This document shows, piece by piece, positions 1-6,474 of a stretch of DNA of 9,348 nt. The first letter of the stretch is position 1; each line of letters begins with the position of its first letter. A program made the position numbers and the translations under genes. Origin of the DNA: Candidatus Omnitrophota bacterium (GTDB lineage: Bacteria; Omnitrophota; Gorgyraeia; Gygaellales; Profunditerraquicolaceae). The stretch spans positions 1 through 9,348 of the forward strand of contig JAQTZX010000040.1 of assembly GCA_028687525.1 (NCBI GenBank), in the 5' to 3' direction. Under the pieces are notes generated by a model that made no database searches, was not told the DNA's origin, and worked only from the letters and a program-made list of their open reading frames with translations.

Positions 1-1
1 G

Positions 2-532
2 AAAGTCGGCGGGACCAAAGATCCCATCAAGGTGGATATGAATGTCATCATGCGGGTGGATGTTTATCAACACGTGGAAAAAGATCTTAGTGATATTGAC
101 AGTATCGTATATGGCAGCAAGCCTGCCCAGCCCGCGCAGAAAGACGATAAACACAGCCTGCTTGGATTATTGGTCCCTGAAGCATATGCTCAACAGGGGT
201 TAAGCAAGGAAGTCGAAGACGCGGCCCTGCGAAGAAGGGATCGTCTCCCGGCGTTATTCGCCCTGGAGGGACAGGGTATAGCGGGAGAAAACAGGTTGGG
301 CCTGGTTGAAATACGCGCCGCGGATAAAGCCGACAGCAGAACGCAGGAGTTGGTTGATGCCGAGAACGCCGACCGTATGGTGATATACCGGGTAATAGCC
401 GCCAAAAACGGAATCAGCGTGGGAGAGGTACAAAAACAGTATGCCAAGCGCACTCAACAGGAAGCTCCGTCCGGCTCGCCCCTGGAAATCTTGAACCAAT
501 CGTCAAATACCTACGAATGGAAAATTAAATAA
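2..532 (+). CDS. YnbE-YdbL fusion protein (DUF1318), 5'-truncated by window edge
   Basis: The reading frame is open from the first full codon at base 2, so the true start lies upstream. The visible N-terminal part (bases 2-110) carries a lysine-proline-rich stretch ending in 'KVDMNVIMRVDVYQHVEKDL', the pattern of the small lipoprotein YnbE ('...INMNVKI...'). After a low-complexity linker comes a full YdbL/DUF1318 domain (about bases 190-480): an 'LEGQGIAGENRLGLVEIR' block, then 'VDAENADRMVIYRVIAAKNGIS'. In E. coli, YnbE, YdbL and the AsmA-like YdbH are separate; YdbH and YnbE form an envelope-spanning phospholipid bridge and YdbL modulates it. Here the YnbE-like and YdbL-like parts are one polypeptide. 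The linker contains 'LLVPEAYAQQG', which resembles a signal-peptidase site and may be a relic of YdbL's own signal peptide (inference). A YdbH-like gene just upstream is expected but lies outside the window. DUF1318 call firm; YnbE part likely. Confidence 0.8.
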   Translation, partial: KVGGTKDPIKVDMNVIMRVDVYQHVEKDLSDIDSIVYGSKPAQPAQKDDKHSLLGLLVPEAYAQQGLSKEVEDAALRRRDRLPALFALEGQGIAGENRLGLVEIRAADKADSRTQELVDAENADRMVIYRVIAAKNGISVGEVQKQYAKRTQQEAPSGSPLEILNQSSNTYEWKIK

Positions 533-533
533 T

Positions 534-1523
534 ATGCAGCTGCTTTTTATCGGGATCACTCTTTTAATGGGGCTTGCCGTCGGCTGGTCCATCGGCGCCA
601 ACGACGCCGCCAATTCTTTAGGCACCGCCGTGGGATCGCGGGTTTTAAACCTCAAACAGGCAATTATTCTGATTTGTATATTCGGTTTCCTGGGTGCGTA
701 TTTGCAGGGTTGTTATGTTACCAAGACCATAGGAAAAGGGATCGTTCCCATACATCAACTTCCGGGGGATATGGCCGTGTATCTGGCGTTGGTAACTTGT
801 TTCGGCGCCTGCGCCTGGGTGGTTTTGGCAACCTACTGGAAAATGCCGATTTCCACCAGTCATGCTATAGTCGGAGCGGTTGCCGGATCGGGGTTGGCTA
901 TCGGCGCTCCGGTACAATGGCGCTGTCTCCTGGATATCTTCATCTGTTGGATATTCACACCGTTGGGCGCCGCGATATTCGGATACATATTTTTCCGGAT
1001 TTTTAAGAATATACTGCCCAGGATTATTCCCCGAAAGTATTTAAGGTCCAGTGTCGCTTTTTTGATAATTGTCAGCGGTTGTTACGTGGCCTATACCTGG
1101 GGTGCTAATGACGTGGCAAATGCCACCGGGGTTATCGTTGGAGCGGGCATCATCGATGCCAAAATCGCGGTCGTTGTAGGAGGGCTGGCCATCTTGGCCG
1201 GGATACTAACGTGGGGATATAAAGTTATTGAGACCATCGGTTCCGAAATAACCAATCTTCTGCCGATCATGGCTTTTTCCGCGCAATTGGCCAGCGCCAT
1301 TAACGTACATATTTATACCGTATTCGGCATTCCGGTTTCCACCAGCCATTCTATTGTGGGCGCGATCTTTGGGGTGGGGCTGGTGAGAGGATTGCGGGTT
1401 TTAAACATAAAGATCGTGAAGGAAATAATCGTTTGTTGGCTGGCCACACCGTTTGTAACCGGGATTATCAGTTTTGCGGTATTCAAGGTAATCCTGTTTT
1501 TTTTATGGTATAAGAAAGTATAA
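534..1523 (+). CDS. PiT-family inorganic phosphate permease
   Basis: This 329-residue integral membrane protein imports inorganic phosphate through the inner membrane, coupled to a proton or sodium gradient as in other PiT (Pfam PHO4) carriers. It shows the family's internal duplication: GANDAAN at residues 21-27 repeated as GANDVAN at 190-196, and PISTSHAIVGA at 105-115 repeated as PVSTSHSIVGA at 267-277. These asparagine, aspartate and serine motifs form the substrate path. Most of the rest is hydrophobic helix, compatible with about ten segments. The length suits the compact prokaryotic PiT subgroup and is well below the roughly 500 residues of E. coli PitA. The ATG lies one base after the preceding stop and no clear Shine-Dalgarno is visible, so translational coupling to the YnbE-YdbL gene is likely. 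The PhoU-like partner follows at 1711, beyond a terminator hairpin. Transported ion and coupling ion cannot be read from sequence. Confidence 0.95.
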   Translation: MQLLFIGITLLMGLAVGWSIGANDAANSLGTAVGSRVLNLKQAIILICIFGFLGAYLQGCYVTKTIGKGIVPIHQLPGDMAVYLALVTCFGACAWVVLATYWKMPISTSHAIVGAVAGSGLAIGAPVQWRCLLDIFICWIFTPLGAAIFGYIFFRIFKNILPRIIPRKYLRSSVAFLIIVSGCYVAYTWGANDVANATGVIVGAGIIDAKIAVVVGGLAILAGILTWGYKVIETIGSEITNLLPIMAFSAQLASAINVHIYTVFGIPVSTSHSIVGAIFGVGLVRGLRVLNIKIVKEIIVCWLATPFVTGIISFAVFKVILFFLWYKKV

Positions 1524-1529
1524 AACATT

Positions 1530-1607
1530 CAGCCTGATGAAAAAGCCTGCCTGCCGGCAGGCTTTTTCATCAGAATGCTTAAGAGGGTTTTTCAGCACCC
1601 TGCTAAT
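1530..1607 (-). repeat. Dispersed repeat copy C1 (short form)
   Basis: Read on the minus strand, this 78-base segment starts ATTAGCAGGGTGCTGAAAAA and ends TTTTTCATCAGGCTG. It is the outer part of the longer element at 7819-8036 (copy C2, plus strand). By hand alignment, the first 48 bases match C2 at 42 positions and the last 33 bases match at 30, with the two blocks sharing a GCC. About 140 bases of central C2 sequence are absent, so C1 looks like an internal-deletion derivative joined at a short GCC(TG) repeat. It contains the palindrome that acts as the terminator after the phosphate permease. Confidence 0.8.
1534..1573. terminator. Bidirectional Rho-independent terminator after PiT gene
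   Basis: A perfect 18-base-pair stem (1534-1551 with 1556-1573) closes on a TGCC loop. The stem core is GC-rich (GCCTGCC/GGCAGGC) and is flanked by five A upstream and five T downstream, so it should terminate transcription from either side. It begins 10 bases after the PiT stop codon. It lies within repeat copy C1, so the terminator is built from a dispersed element. Confidence 0.85.
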
Positions 1608-1710
1608 CACTGAAAATCGCCGGCTGTTTGTCCTGCCGGCAAGGGAGTCGTCGCTGAACGATTCGTGGGAAGCGGTTTTCTTGAAAACGTAGTTTCGCGC
1701 GGAGGTTAAA

Positions 1711-2379
1711 ATGAAAGAGATAAGGAATATCCTGGGATGGCTGGGCATGGAAGAAGAACGGTCTATTCTGGAGGATGCCCGTAAACACGTCGATGAGACC
1801 TATAAGACCGTTACTTATTTCGGAGAGGCGGTCAAAGCTTTTATTGCCGGGGATCTGAACACAAAAGCCAAAGCTATTGAGAATGTGCGGGAAAGCGAAC
1901 ATCAGGCGGATATCCTGCGTTCGAAAATGGTCACCGAATTATCCGAAAGTTTGCTTATGCCTCCGGACCGGGCGGACCTTATGCATTTTGTCACCACCCT
2001 GGATAAGATCGCGGACTGGACCAACGGCGCGGCGCGGCTCCTGGGTTTTATTGAACAGAGACTGCCCGACAATATCCTTAAAAATATTTCTACCGCCACC
2101 GAATTGATCGTTGCCTCTATTGCCAAACTGCAGGACGCGATCAAGGCCATTATCAAGAATGACCTGAAAAAAGCCATCGCCGACTGCGAAGAAGTTGCGC
2201 GCATCGAACACGACGCCGACGACCAGAAAAAGACGCTTATAGAAGCCGTCATCCATACCAAACTCGAACCGACCAGTCTGCTTTTAACGTATCAGCTGGC
2301 CGAATACCTTGAGGGAGTAACCGATAAGATAGAAGACGCTGCCGACTTCATTAAGATAATGGCCATCAAATCCAAATAA
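1711..2379 (+). CDS. DUF47 / PhoU-like Pit accessory protein
   Basis: This 222-residue all-helical cytoplasmic protein belongs to the DUF47 (TIGR00153, PhoU-like) family, usually encoded beside PiT permeases and thought to control or assist phosphate uptake. The repeated acidic (E/D)xxxD signature that binds metal clusters in PhoU-type proteins appears four times: E63/D67, D98/D102, E166/D170 and D205/D209, two per three-helix-bundle half. Length is typical. The ATG is well placed behind GGAGG at 1701-1705. In most genomes the DUF47 gene precedes pit; here it follows it, separated by 187 bases that hold a strong terminator, so it probably has its own promoter, although none is obvious at 1608-1700. 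That stretch contains a GCCGGC/GCCGGC hairpin (1619-1640) and a short GTTTTC/GAAAAC foldback but nothing recognisable as coding. Family assignment is firm; the regulatory role is from family knowledge. Confidence 0.93.
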   Translation: MKEIRNILGWLGMEEERSILEDARKHVDETYKTVTYFGEAVKAFIAGDLNTKAKAIENVRESEHQADILRSKMVTELSESLLMPPDRADLMHFVTTLDKIADWTNGAARLLGFIEQRLPDNILKNISTATELIVASIAKLQDAIKAIIKNDLKKAIADCEEVARIEHDADDQKKTLIEAVIHTKLEPTSLLLTYQLAEYLEGVTDKIEDAADFIKIMAIKSK

Positions 2380-2491
2380 TTCTTCCGGGGATTTGTCCTT
2401 ATCGCGATTTGCGGAGTAGTTTCTGAAGGGGTTTTTTTAGAAATCTTATCGTTTGAGTCCTGCCATACAGCTTCCAACGGGTTTTTTTACC

Positions 2492-2520
2492 TTGACCGTG
2501 GCCTGTCCCAGGTATATAAT
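2492..2520 (+). promoter_or_regulatory. Near-consensus sigma-70 promoter for the nitrogen operon
   Basis: TTGACC at 2492-2497 is separated by exactly 17 bases from TATAAT at 2515-2520, i.e. 5/6 and 6/6 matches to the vegetative consensus at ideal spacing. Transcription would start near 2527. The stretch upstream (2380-2491) has two poly-T tracts after GGGG or GGG (around 2430 and 2481) without a convincing GC stem, and no coding signal. The promoter is the only strong one seen before the Lrp-aminotransferase-glutamine synthetase cluster. Confidence 0.75.
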
Positions 2521-2598
2521 TCTATATCCGGACGCTATTTAGCAGATAGTTTGTTGTAAAATCCGATCAAATTTGTTGATATCCCGGAAGGGATTTTT
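2521..2598 (+). promoter_or_regulatory. Structured 5' leader with hairpin over a ribosome binding site
   Basis: The roughly 70-base leader between promoter and first possible start codon holds a weak ATCAA/TTGAT foldback (around 2565-2580) and a hairpin ATCCC-GGAA-GGGAT at 2581-2594 followed by TTTT. The 3' arm contains the GGGA of the ribosome binding site of the small ORF at 2599, so the hairpin could mask it or act as a weak attenuator. I looked for the paired six-base loops (A at loop position 1, G at 4) recognised by ANTAR proteins and did not find a convincing pair here. Confidence 0.35.
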
Positions 2599-2718
2599 AT
2601 GCGTAAACGGATAGCATCCCGCTTGAAAAATCAGGTTTTGCCGCGGGTAAGGGTCGATAAAGCCGCGTGGATGATGACATATTCGAATTATAAGCGCCGG
2701 GTGGCCGGTAAGATTTAA
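2599..2718 (+). CDS. Possible 39-residue basic small protein or leader peptide
   Basis: ATG at 2599 opens a 39-codon frame starting MRKRIASRLKNQ and ending RRVAGKI, stop TAA at 2716-2718. It is preceded by GGAAGGGA with five T as spacer, a plausible ribosome binding site. It lies between the strong promoter and the Lrp gene, 13 bases before the latter's start. The peptide is strongly basic (many Lys and Arg), with no membrane segment and no family that I recognise. It could be a real small protein, a translated leader coupling ribosome movement to expression of the regulator, or chance. There is no supporting homology. Confidence 0.35.
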   Translation: MRKRIASRLKNQVLPRVRVDKAAWMMTYSNYKRRVAGKI

Positions 2719-2731
2719 CAGTGGAGGGATT

Positions 2732-3217
2732 ATGGACGAGATACTCGAGATATTGGAAAAGAACGCGCGCGTGCCCCTGGAAGATATCGCCAAGATGACC
2801 GGGAGAAAAATAGGCGCCGTGAAAAAGGCGGTCGCGAAGTATGAGAAGGACGGTATAATAATAGGGTACAAAACGGTTATCAACAAGGAGTTGGTTAAGG
2901 ATGATAACGCTGCGGTTCGCGCCCTTATCGAGGTTAACATCGCCCCGCAGAAAGACGTCGGATTCGACAAGCTCTCCGAACGTATTTACTCATTTCCCGA
3001 GGTTTCCAGCTGTTACCTGGTTTCCGGGACATTCGATCTGCTCCTTATCGTTGAGGGGAAAGATATGCATACCGCCGCCAAGTTCGTGGCCGAAAAACTT
3101 TCACCTCTTGAAGGCGTAAAAGGCACGGTCACTCATTTCCTGCTTAGGAAATATAAGGAGAACGGCGTCGTGCTGAAATACAAAGAAGAAAATAAAAGGA
3201 TCGCAATTTCATATTAA
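2732..3217 (+). CDS. Lrp/AsnC-family transcriptional regulator
   Basis: This 161-residue protein has the two-part Lrp/AsnC architecture. Residues 1-50 form the winged helix-turn-helix ('LEDIAKMTG...AVKKAVAKYEKDGIIIGYKTVIN'; the GII-GY wing is diagnostic). Residues about 62-140 form the AsnC ligand-binding (RAM) domain with the hallmark 'VSGTFDLLLIVEGKD' at 97-111. Such proteins assemble into dimers to octamers, bind amino acids, and control amino-acid metabolism genes. The ATG follows TGGAGGG at 2722-2728. An aminotransferase starts 32 bases downstream; Lrp-type regulators paired with aminotransferases are common in bacteria and archaea, so this protein probably senses an amino acid made or used by the operon and regulates the promoter at 2492 (inference). 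The ligand cannot be predicted. Family assignment is firm. Confidence 0.93.
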   Translation: MDEILEILEKNARVPLEDIAKMTGRKIGAVKKAVAKYEKDGIIIGYKTVINKELVKDDNAAVRALIEVNIAPQKDVGFDKLSERIYSFPEVSSCYLVSGTFDLLLIVEGKDMHTAAKFVAEKLSPLEGVKGTVTHFLLRKYKENGVVLKYKEENKRIAISY

Positions 3218-3249
3218 GCCGGTTTAACTTACACCCCGTATCTTTAATC

Positions 3250-4428
3250 ATGGATACCTATATCTCAAAATGCGTTGATAAAATGAAACCTTCCGGCATC
3301 CGGGCGTTCTTCGAGCTGGTGCTGGGAATGGATGACGTGATCTCTCTTGGCGTAGGAGAACCGGATTTCGTTACTTCCTGGCCGGTGCGGGAAGCGGGGA
3401 TATATTCCCTTGAACAGGGGTTCACTTCGTACACTTCCAACAAGGGTTTGTATAAACTACGCCTGGGACTGAACCGGTTTTTGAAAAAGAACTACGGCCT
3501 TGACTATAGTCCGGATGAAGAGATCCTTATTACCGTTGGAGTGAGCGAAGGCGTGGATCTGGCTCTGCGCGCGATCATGAATCCGGGAGACAAAGTTATT
3601 ATTCCCGCGCCCAGCTATGTTTCCTACGGGCCGGTCACTGAGTTAGCCGGGGGCATCCCGGTATTCATCGATACCCGGAAAGACAACTTCCGTCTCACGC
3701 CCTCGGCGCTTGAAAAAGCGCTGGACAAGAATACCAAAGCTTTGCTTCTTAACTATCCGGTGAATCCCACCGGAGTTTCCTATTCCCGGAAAGAGTTGGA
3801 CGCTATTAAAAAAGTTGCCCTCAAGCATAAACTGCTGTGTATCACCGACGAGGTTTACGGGGCATTGACCTATGACTTCGACCATACTCCGTTCGCGACC
3901 CTCCCGGGGGCGAAGGAAAAAACGCTCTACCTGGATGGTTTTTCAAAAAGTTACGCTATGACCGGCTGGCGCATCGGTTTTGCCTGCGGCCCCAAAGAGA
4001 TCATCGCGGCCATGACCAAGATCCACCAGTATACTATTATGTGTGTTTCTATCACCAGCCAGATGGCGGCCTGCGAGGCATTGCAGACCGGCCATGCTTC
4101 TGTCGAAGAGATGAAACGCGAATACCGCCGCAGGCGGGAATTGATCGTGGACGGCTTGAACCGTATCGGACTGGAATGCCGGAAACCGCAAGGTGCTTTT
4201 TACGCGTTTCCGTCCATACGCAGTACCGGGATGTGTTCCCTTGATTTCTGTAAAAAACTGCTGCAGGAACATAAAGTGGCGATCGTGCCCGGAACCGCGT
4301 TCGGCGACGAGTTGCTTGACCGCGTGCGCATATCCTACGCTTCCAGCTACGAAGATCTCAAAGAAGCGCTTGCGCGCATGGAAATATTTCTCAAAACCAT
4401 ATCACCCGGAGGGAAACGTGGCAAATAA
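3250..4428 (+). CDS. Class I/II PLP-dependent aminotransferase
   Basis: This 392-residue fold-type I aminotransferase moves an amino group between an amino acid and a 2-oxo acid using pyridoxal phosphate. Visible landmarks: 'SLGVGEPDF' at 32-40 (substrate-side Gly), 'TVGVSEG' at 95-101 (phosphate loop), Tyr123 stacking region, Asn172 in 'NPTG', Asp200 and Tyr203 in 'DEVYGA', Schiff-base Lys233 in 'GFSKSYAMTGWRIG', and Arg360 in 'VRISYA' for the substrate carboxylate. It resembles the aspartate/aromatic aminotransferase group often annotated AspC or AraT in archaea and deep-branching bacteria; the substrate cannot be fixed from sequence. The ATG at 3250 has no clear Shine-Dalgarno; ATG at 3283 is an alternative. 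Its last 11 bases overlap the glutamine synthetase start, implying coupled translation. With glutamine synthetase next door and an Lrp regulator before it, a role in glutamate-dependent amino-group transfer is plausible. Confidence 0.93.
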   Translation: MDTYISKCVDKMKPSGIRAFFELVLGMDDVISLGVGEPDFVTSWPVREAGIYSLEQGFTSYTSNKGLYKLRLGLNRFLKKNYGLDYSPDEEILITVGVSEGVDLALRAIMNPGDKVIIPAPSYVSYGPVTELAGGIPVFIDTRKDNFRLTPSALEKALDKNTKALLLNYPVNPTGVSYSRKELDAIKKVALKHKLLCITDEVYGALTYDFDHTPFATLPGAKEKTLYLDGFSKSYAMTGWRIGFACGPKEIIAAMTKIHQYTIMCVSITSQMAACEALQTGHASVEEMKREYRRRRELIVDGLNRIGLECRKPQGAFYAFPSIRSTGMCSLDFCKKLLQEHKVAIVPGTAFGDELLDRVRISYASSYEDLKEALARMEIFLKTISPGGKRGK

Positions 4429-5749
4429 GACAAAAACAGATGTGTTAAAGCTGGTAAAAGAACACAAGATCAAATTCGTGCGTCTGTGGTTTACCGATGT
4501 ACTCGGGTTCCTGAAAGGGTTCGCCATAACCGTGGATGAACTTGAAGGCGCCCTTGAAGAGGGGATGGGGTTTGACGGTTCATCGATAGAAGGCTTCGCG
4601 CGCATCGAGGAGTCGGACATGATAGCCCGTCCCGATCTCAATACTTTCGCGGTCATTCCATGGCGCTCGGGGGATGAACACGCCGTGGGCAGGATGTTCT
4701 GCGATATTTACGAACCAAGCGGCAAGCCGTTTGAAGGTGATCCGCGCAACGTCTTGAAACGCAACCTGGCCAGGATTAAAGAAAAAGGGCTTACTTTTAA
4801 CGTCGGCCCGGAACTGGAATTTTTTTATTTTAAAGATTCCCTGATTCCCCAGCCGCTGGACCAGGGAGGATATTTTGATTTAGTCCCTCTTGATGTAGCC
4901 CAGGACCTTCGCCGGGATACCATTCTTACTCTCCAGGCATTGGGCATTACCGTGGAATACAGCCACCATGAAGTCGCTGCCAGCCAGCATGAGATCGACC
5001 TGCGTTATAACGACGCGCTTACCATGGCCGATAACGTGATGACCTATCGTCTGGTTGTGAAAGAGGTTGCCCGCCAGCACGGCGTGTATGCCACTTTCAT
5101 GCCCAAGCCCATATTCGGCATTAACGGTTCGGGCATGCACGTGCACCAGTCGTTATTCAAAGGCGACAAGAACGTTTTTTATGACAAGAACGATAAATAT
5201 CATATCTCGCCGATGTGCAGAGCCTATACCGCCGGACTGATAAAGCACGCGCGGGAAATTTCCTCGGTTACCAGTCAGTGGGTGAATTCATATAAGCGTC
5301 TTGTTCCCGGATACGAAGCTCCGGTGTATATCTGTTGGGCGAATATGAATCGTTCCGCGCTTATCCGTATTCCCATGTACAAGCCGGGGAAAGAAAAAGC
5401 TACCCGCATAGAATACCGTTCCCCGGATCCGGCGTGCAATCCGTACCTGGCATTTTCGGTAATGCTTGCCGCGGGTCTGGAAGGTATCAAGAAAAATTAC
5501 CGCCTGCCGGAGCCGGCGAACGACAACATCTACCGCATGGAGGATGAAGAGCGCAGGAACGCGGGTATCTATTCTCTGCCCGAGGATCTGCTGGAGGCCA
5601 TTCGGTTGACCGAAGAGAGCGAACTGGTGAAAGAGGCCCTGGGGAAGACCCTCTTCGAATATTTTATCCGCAACAAAAAAATGGAATGGGATGAATACAA
5701 GGCGCAGGTAACCCAGTACGAAGTGGATAAATATCTGCCGATCCTGTAA
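4418..5749 (+). CDS. glnA: Type I glutamine synthetase, GSI-alpha class
   Basis: This 443-residue enzyme makes glutamine from glutamate, ammonia and ATP, as a cytoplasmic dodecamer. I chose GTG at 4418: GGAGGG at 4408-4413 precedes it and the product aligns end to end with the 444-residue Bacillus enzyme; the frame is open further upstream only as antisense-free overlap with the aminotransferase. Catalytic landmarks: 'GFDGSSIEGF' at 51-60, 'GPELEFF' at 130-136, 'HHEVAASQHEID' at 183-194, 'GINGSGMHVHQ' at 234-244, the flap 'NSYKRLVPGYEAP' at 290-302 (Glu300), and 'RIEYRSPDPACNPYLA' at 330-345. Arg62, which mediates glutamine feedback inhibition in Bacillus-type GSI-alpha, is present. The GSI-beta adenylylation segment is not present in canonical form, although a Tyr (385, 'GIYSLPED') sits at the equivalent place. 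It is in a tight cluster with the preceding aminotransferase (11-base overlap) and the following GAF-ANTAR gene (5-base gap). Confidence 0.96.
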   Translation: MANKTKTDVLKLVKEHKIKFVRLWFTDVLGFLKGFAITVDELEGALEEGMGFDGSSIEGFARIEESDMIARPDLNTFAVIPWRSGDEHAVGRMFCDIYEPSGKPFEGDPRNVLKRNLARIKEKGLTFNVGPELEFFYFKDSLIPQPLDQGGYFDLVPLDVAQDLRRDTILTLQALGITVEYSHHEVAASQHEIDLRYNDALTMADNVMTYRLVVKEVARQHGVYATFMPKPIFGINGSGMHVHQSLFKGDKNVFYDKNDKYHISPMCRAYTAGLIKHAREISSVTSQWVNSYKRLVPGYEAPVYICWANMNRSALIRIPMYKPGKEKATRIEYRSPDPACNPYLAFSVMLAAGLEGIKKNYRLPEPANDNIYRMEDEERRNAGIYSLPEDLLEAIRLTEESELVKEALGKTLFEYFIRNKKMEWDEYKAQVTQYEVDKYLPIL

Positions 5750-5754
5750 AAGAG

Positions 5755-6474
5755 ATGAAAAGCAAACAAAATTACGAGATCTACCTTAAGCAGATCGGCG
5801 CCCTCGCCAAGGTCGCCGGTTTGATCACCTCCGGGATGTACCTTGATGAGCTTTTGCGTCTTATCGTCCAGGTTACCGCCGAGATCATGAATTCCAAGAT
5901 ATGTTCTCTTATGCTGGCTGATCCCGAAACACAGGAATTGGTGGTCAGGGCCACCCAATCCATTTCCGAAGCCTACAATAAAAAACCAAACGTTAAAGTG
6001 GGGCAGGGGATATCGGGATTGGCCGCGAAAGATAATAAGATTGTTTGTGTCCTGGATGTGCGCGAAGATCCCGGTTACATCAACAGGGATATCGCGAAAA
6101 AAGAGGGGATTGTTTCCCTTGTCAGTGTTCCCCTGGCGGTGAAGAAACGTGTGATCGGGGTGTTGAACTGTTATACTTCCAAGAAACACAAATTTACCGT
6201 CCAGGAACTGGCGGTGCTTACTGCTCTTGCAGGCCAGGCGGCAGTGGCTATCGAGAATGCGGAGCTTGACTTGCGCGCGCGCAGCGCGGAAGAAGCTCTG
6301 GCCACGCGTAAGGTTATAGAACGCGCTAAAGAGATCCTTTCTTTGGATGCCAATGTTTTGCCGTCGGAAGCGTACAGGCTCATCCAGCGGCAGAGCATGG
6401 ACAGCCGTAAATCGATGCGGGAGGTCGCTGAAGCGATCATCCTCGCCGGGGATACCAGGAATAAAAAACAATGA
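5755..6474 (+). CDS. GAF-ANTAR RNA-binding antitermination regulator
   Basis: The 239-residue protein has a sensory GAF domain (residues about 15-168, e.g. 'VKVGQGISGLAAKDN' and 'SVPLAVKKRVIGVLNCY') and a C-terminal ANTAR domain (about 175-232: 'RKVIERAKEILSLDANVLP', then 'SEAYRLIQRQSMD', then 'MREVAEAII'). ANTAR domains (AmiR, NasR, EutV) bind paired stem-loops in nascent RNA and prevent terminator formation, often for nitrogen genes. There is no receiver domain, so activity should depend on a small ligand or redox signal at the GAF domain rather than phosphorylation. The gene starts 5 bases after the glutamine synthetase stop and its last four bases (ATGA) form the start of the HD-GYP gene, so it belongs to the nitrogen operon. 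The ATG has only a weak AAGAG ribosome site directly before it, consistent with coupling. I could not locate its RNA target inside the window. Domain assignment is firm; targets are unknown. Confidence 0.9.
   Translation: MKSKQNYEIYLKQIGALAKVAGLITSGMYLDELLRLIVQVTAEIMNSKICSLMLADPETQELVVRATQSISEAYNKKPNVKVGQGISGLAAKDNKIVCVLDVREDPGYINRDIAKKEGIVSLVSVPLAVKKRVIGVLNCYTSKKHKFTVQELAVLTALAGQAAVAIENAELDLRARSAEEALATRKVIERAKEILSLDANVLPSEAYRLIQRQSMDSRKSMREVAEAIILAGDTRNKKQ

Noticed and set aside
1619..1640. GCCGGC/GCCGGC hairpin before the DUF47 gene as a riboswitch or promoter operator
   Set aside because: A six-base stem with a ten-base loop in GC-rich sequence, with no known riboswitch core or promoter elements nearby; more likely debris related to the palindromes.
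2420..2490. Poly-T tracts after GGGG/GGG downstream of the DUF47 gene as terminators
   Set aside because: No GC-rich stem precedes either T-run; only a short TTTCT/AGAAA match was found, too weak to list.
4193..4417. Upstream extension of the glutamine synthetase frame to an ATG at 4193
   Set aside because: The extra residues overlap the aminotransferase coding sequence out of frame and match no family; GTG at 4418 has a strong ribosome site and gives the standard N-terminus.
5569..6471. 300-codon minus-strand open frame
   Set aside because: It is antisense to the glutamine synthetase end and the whole GAF-ANTAR gene, both firmly identified; the product resembles nothing and arises from codon bias.
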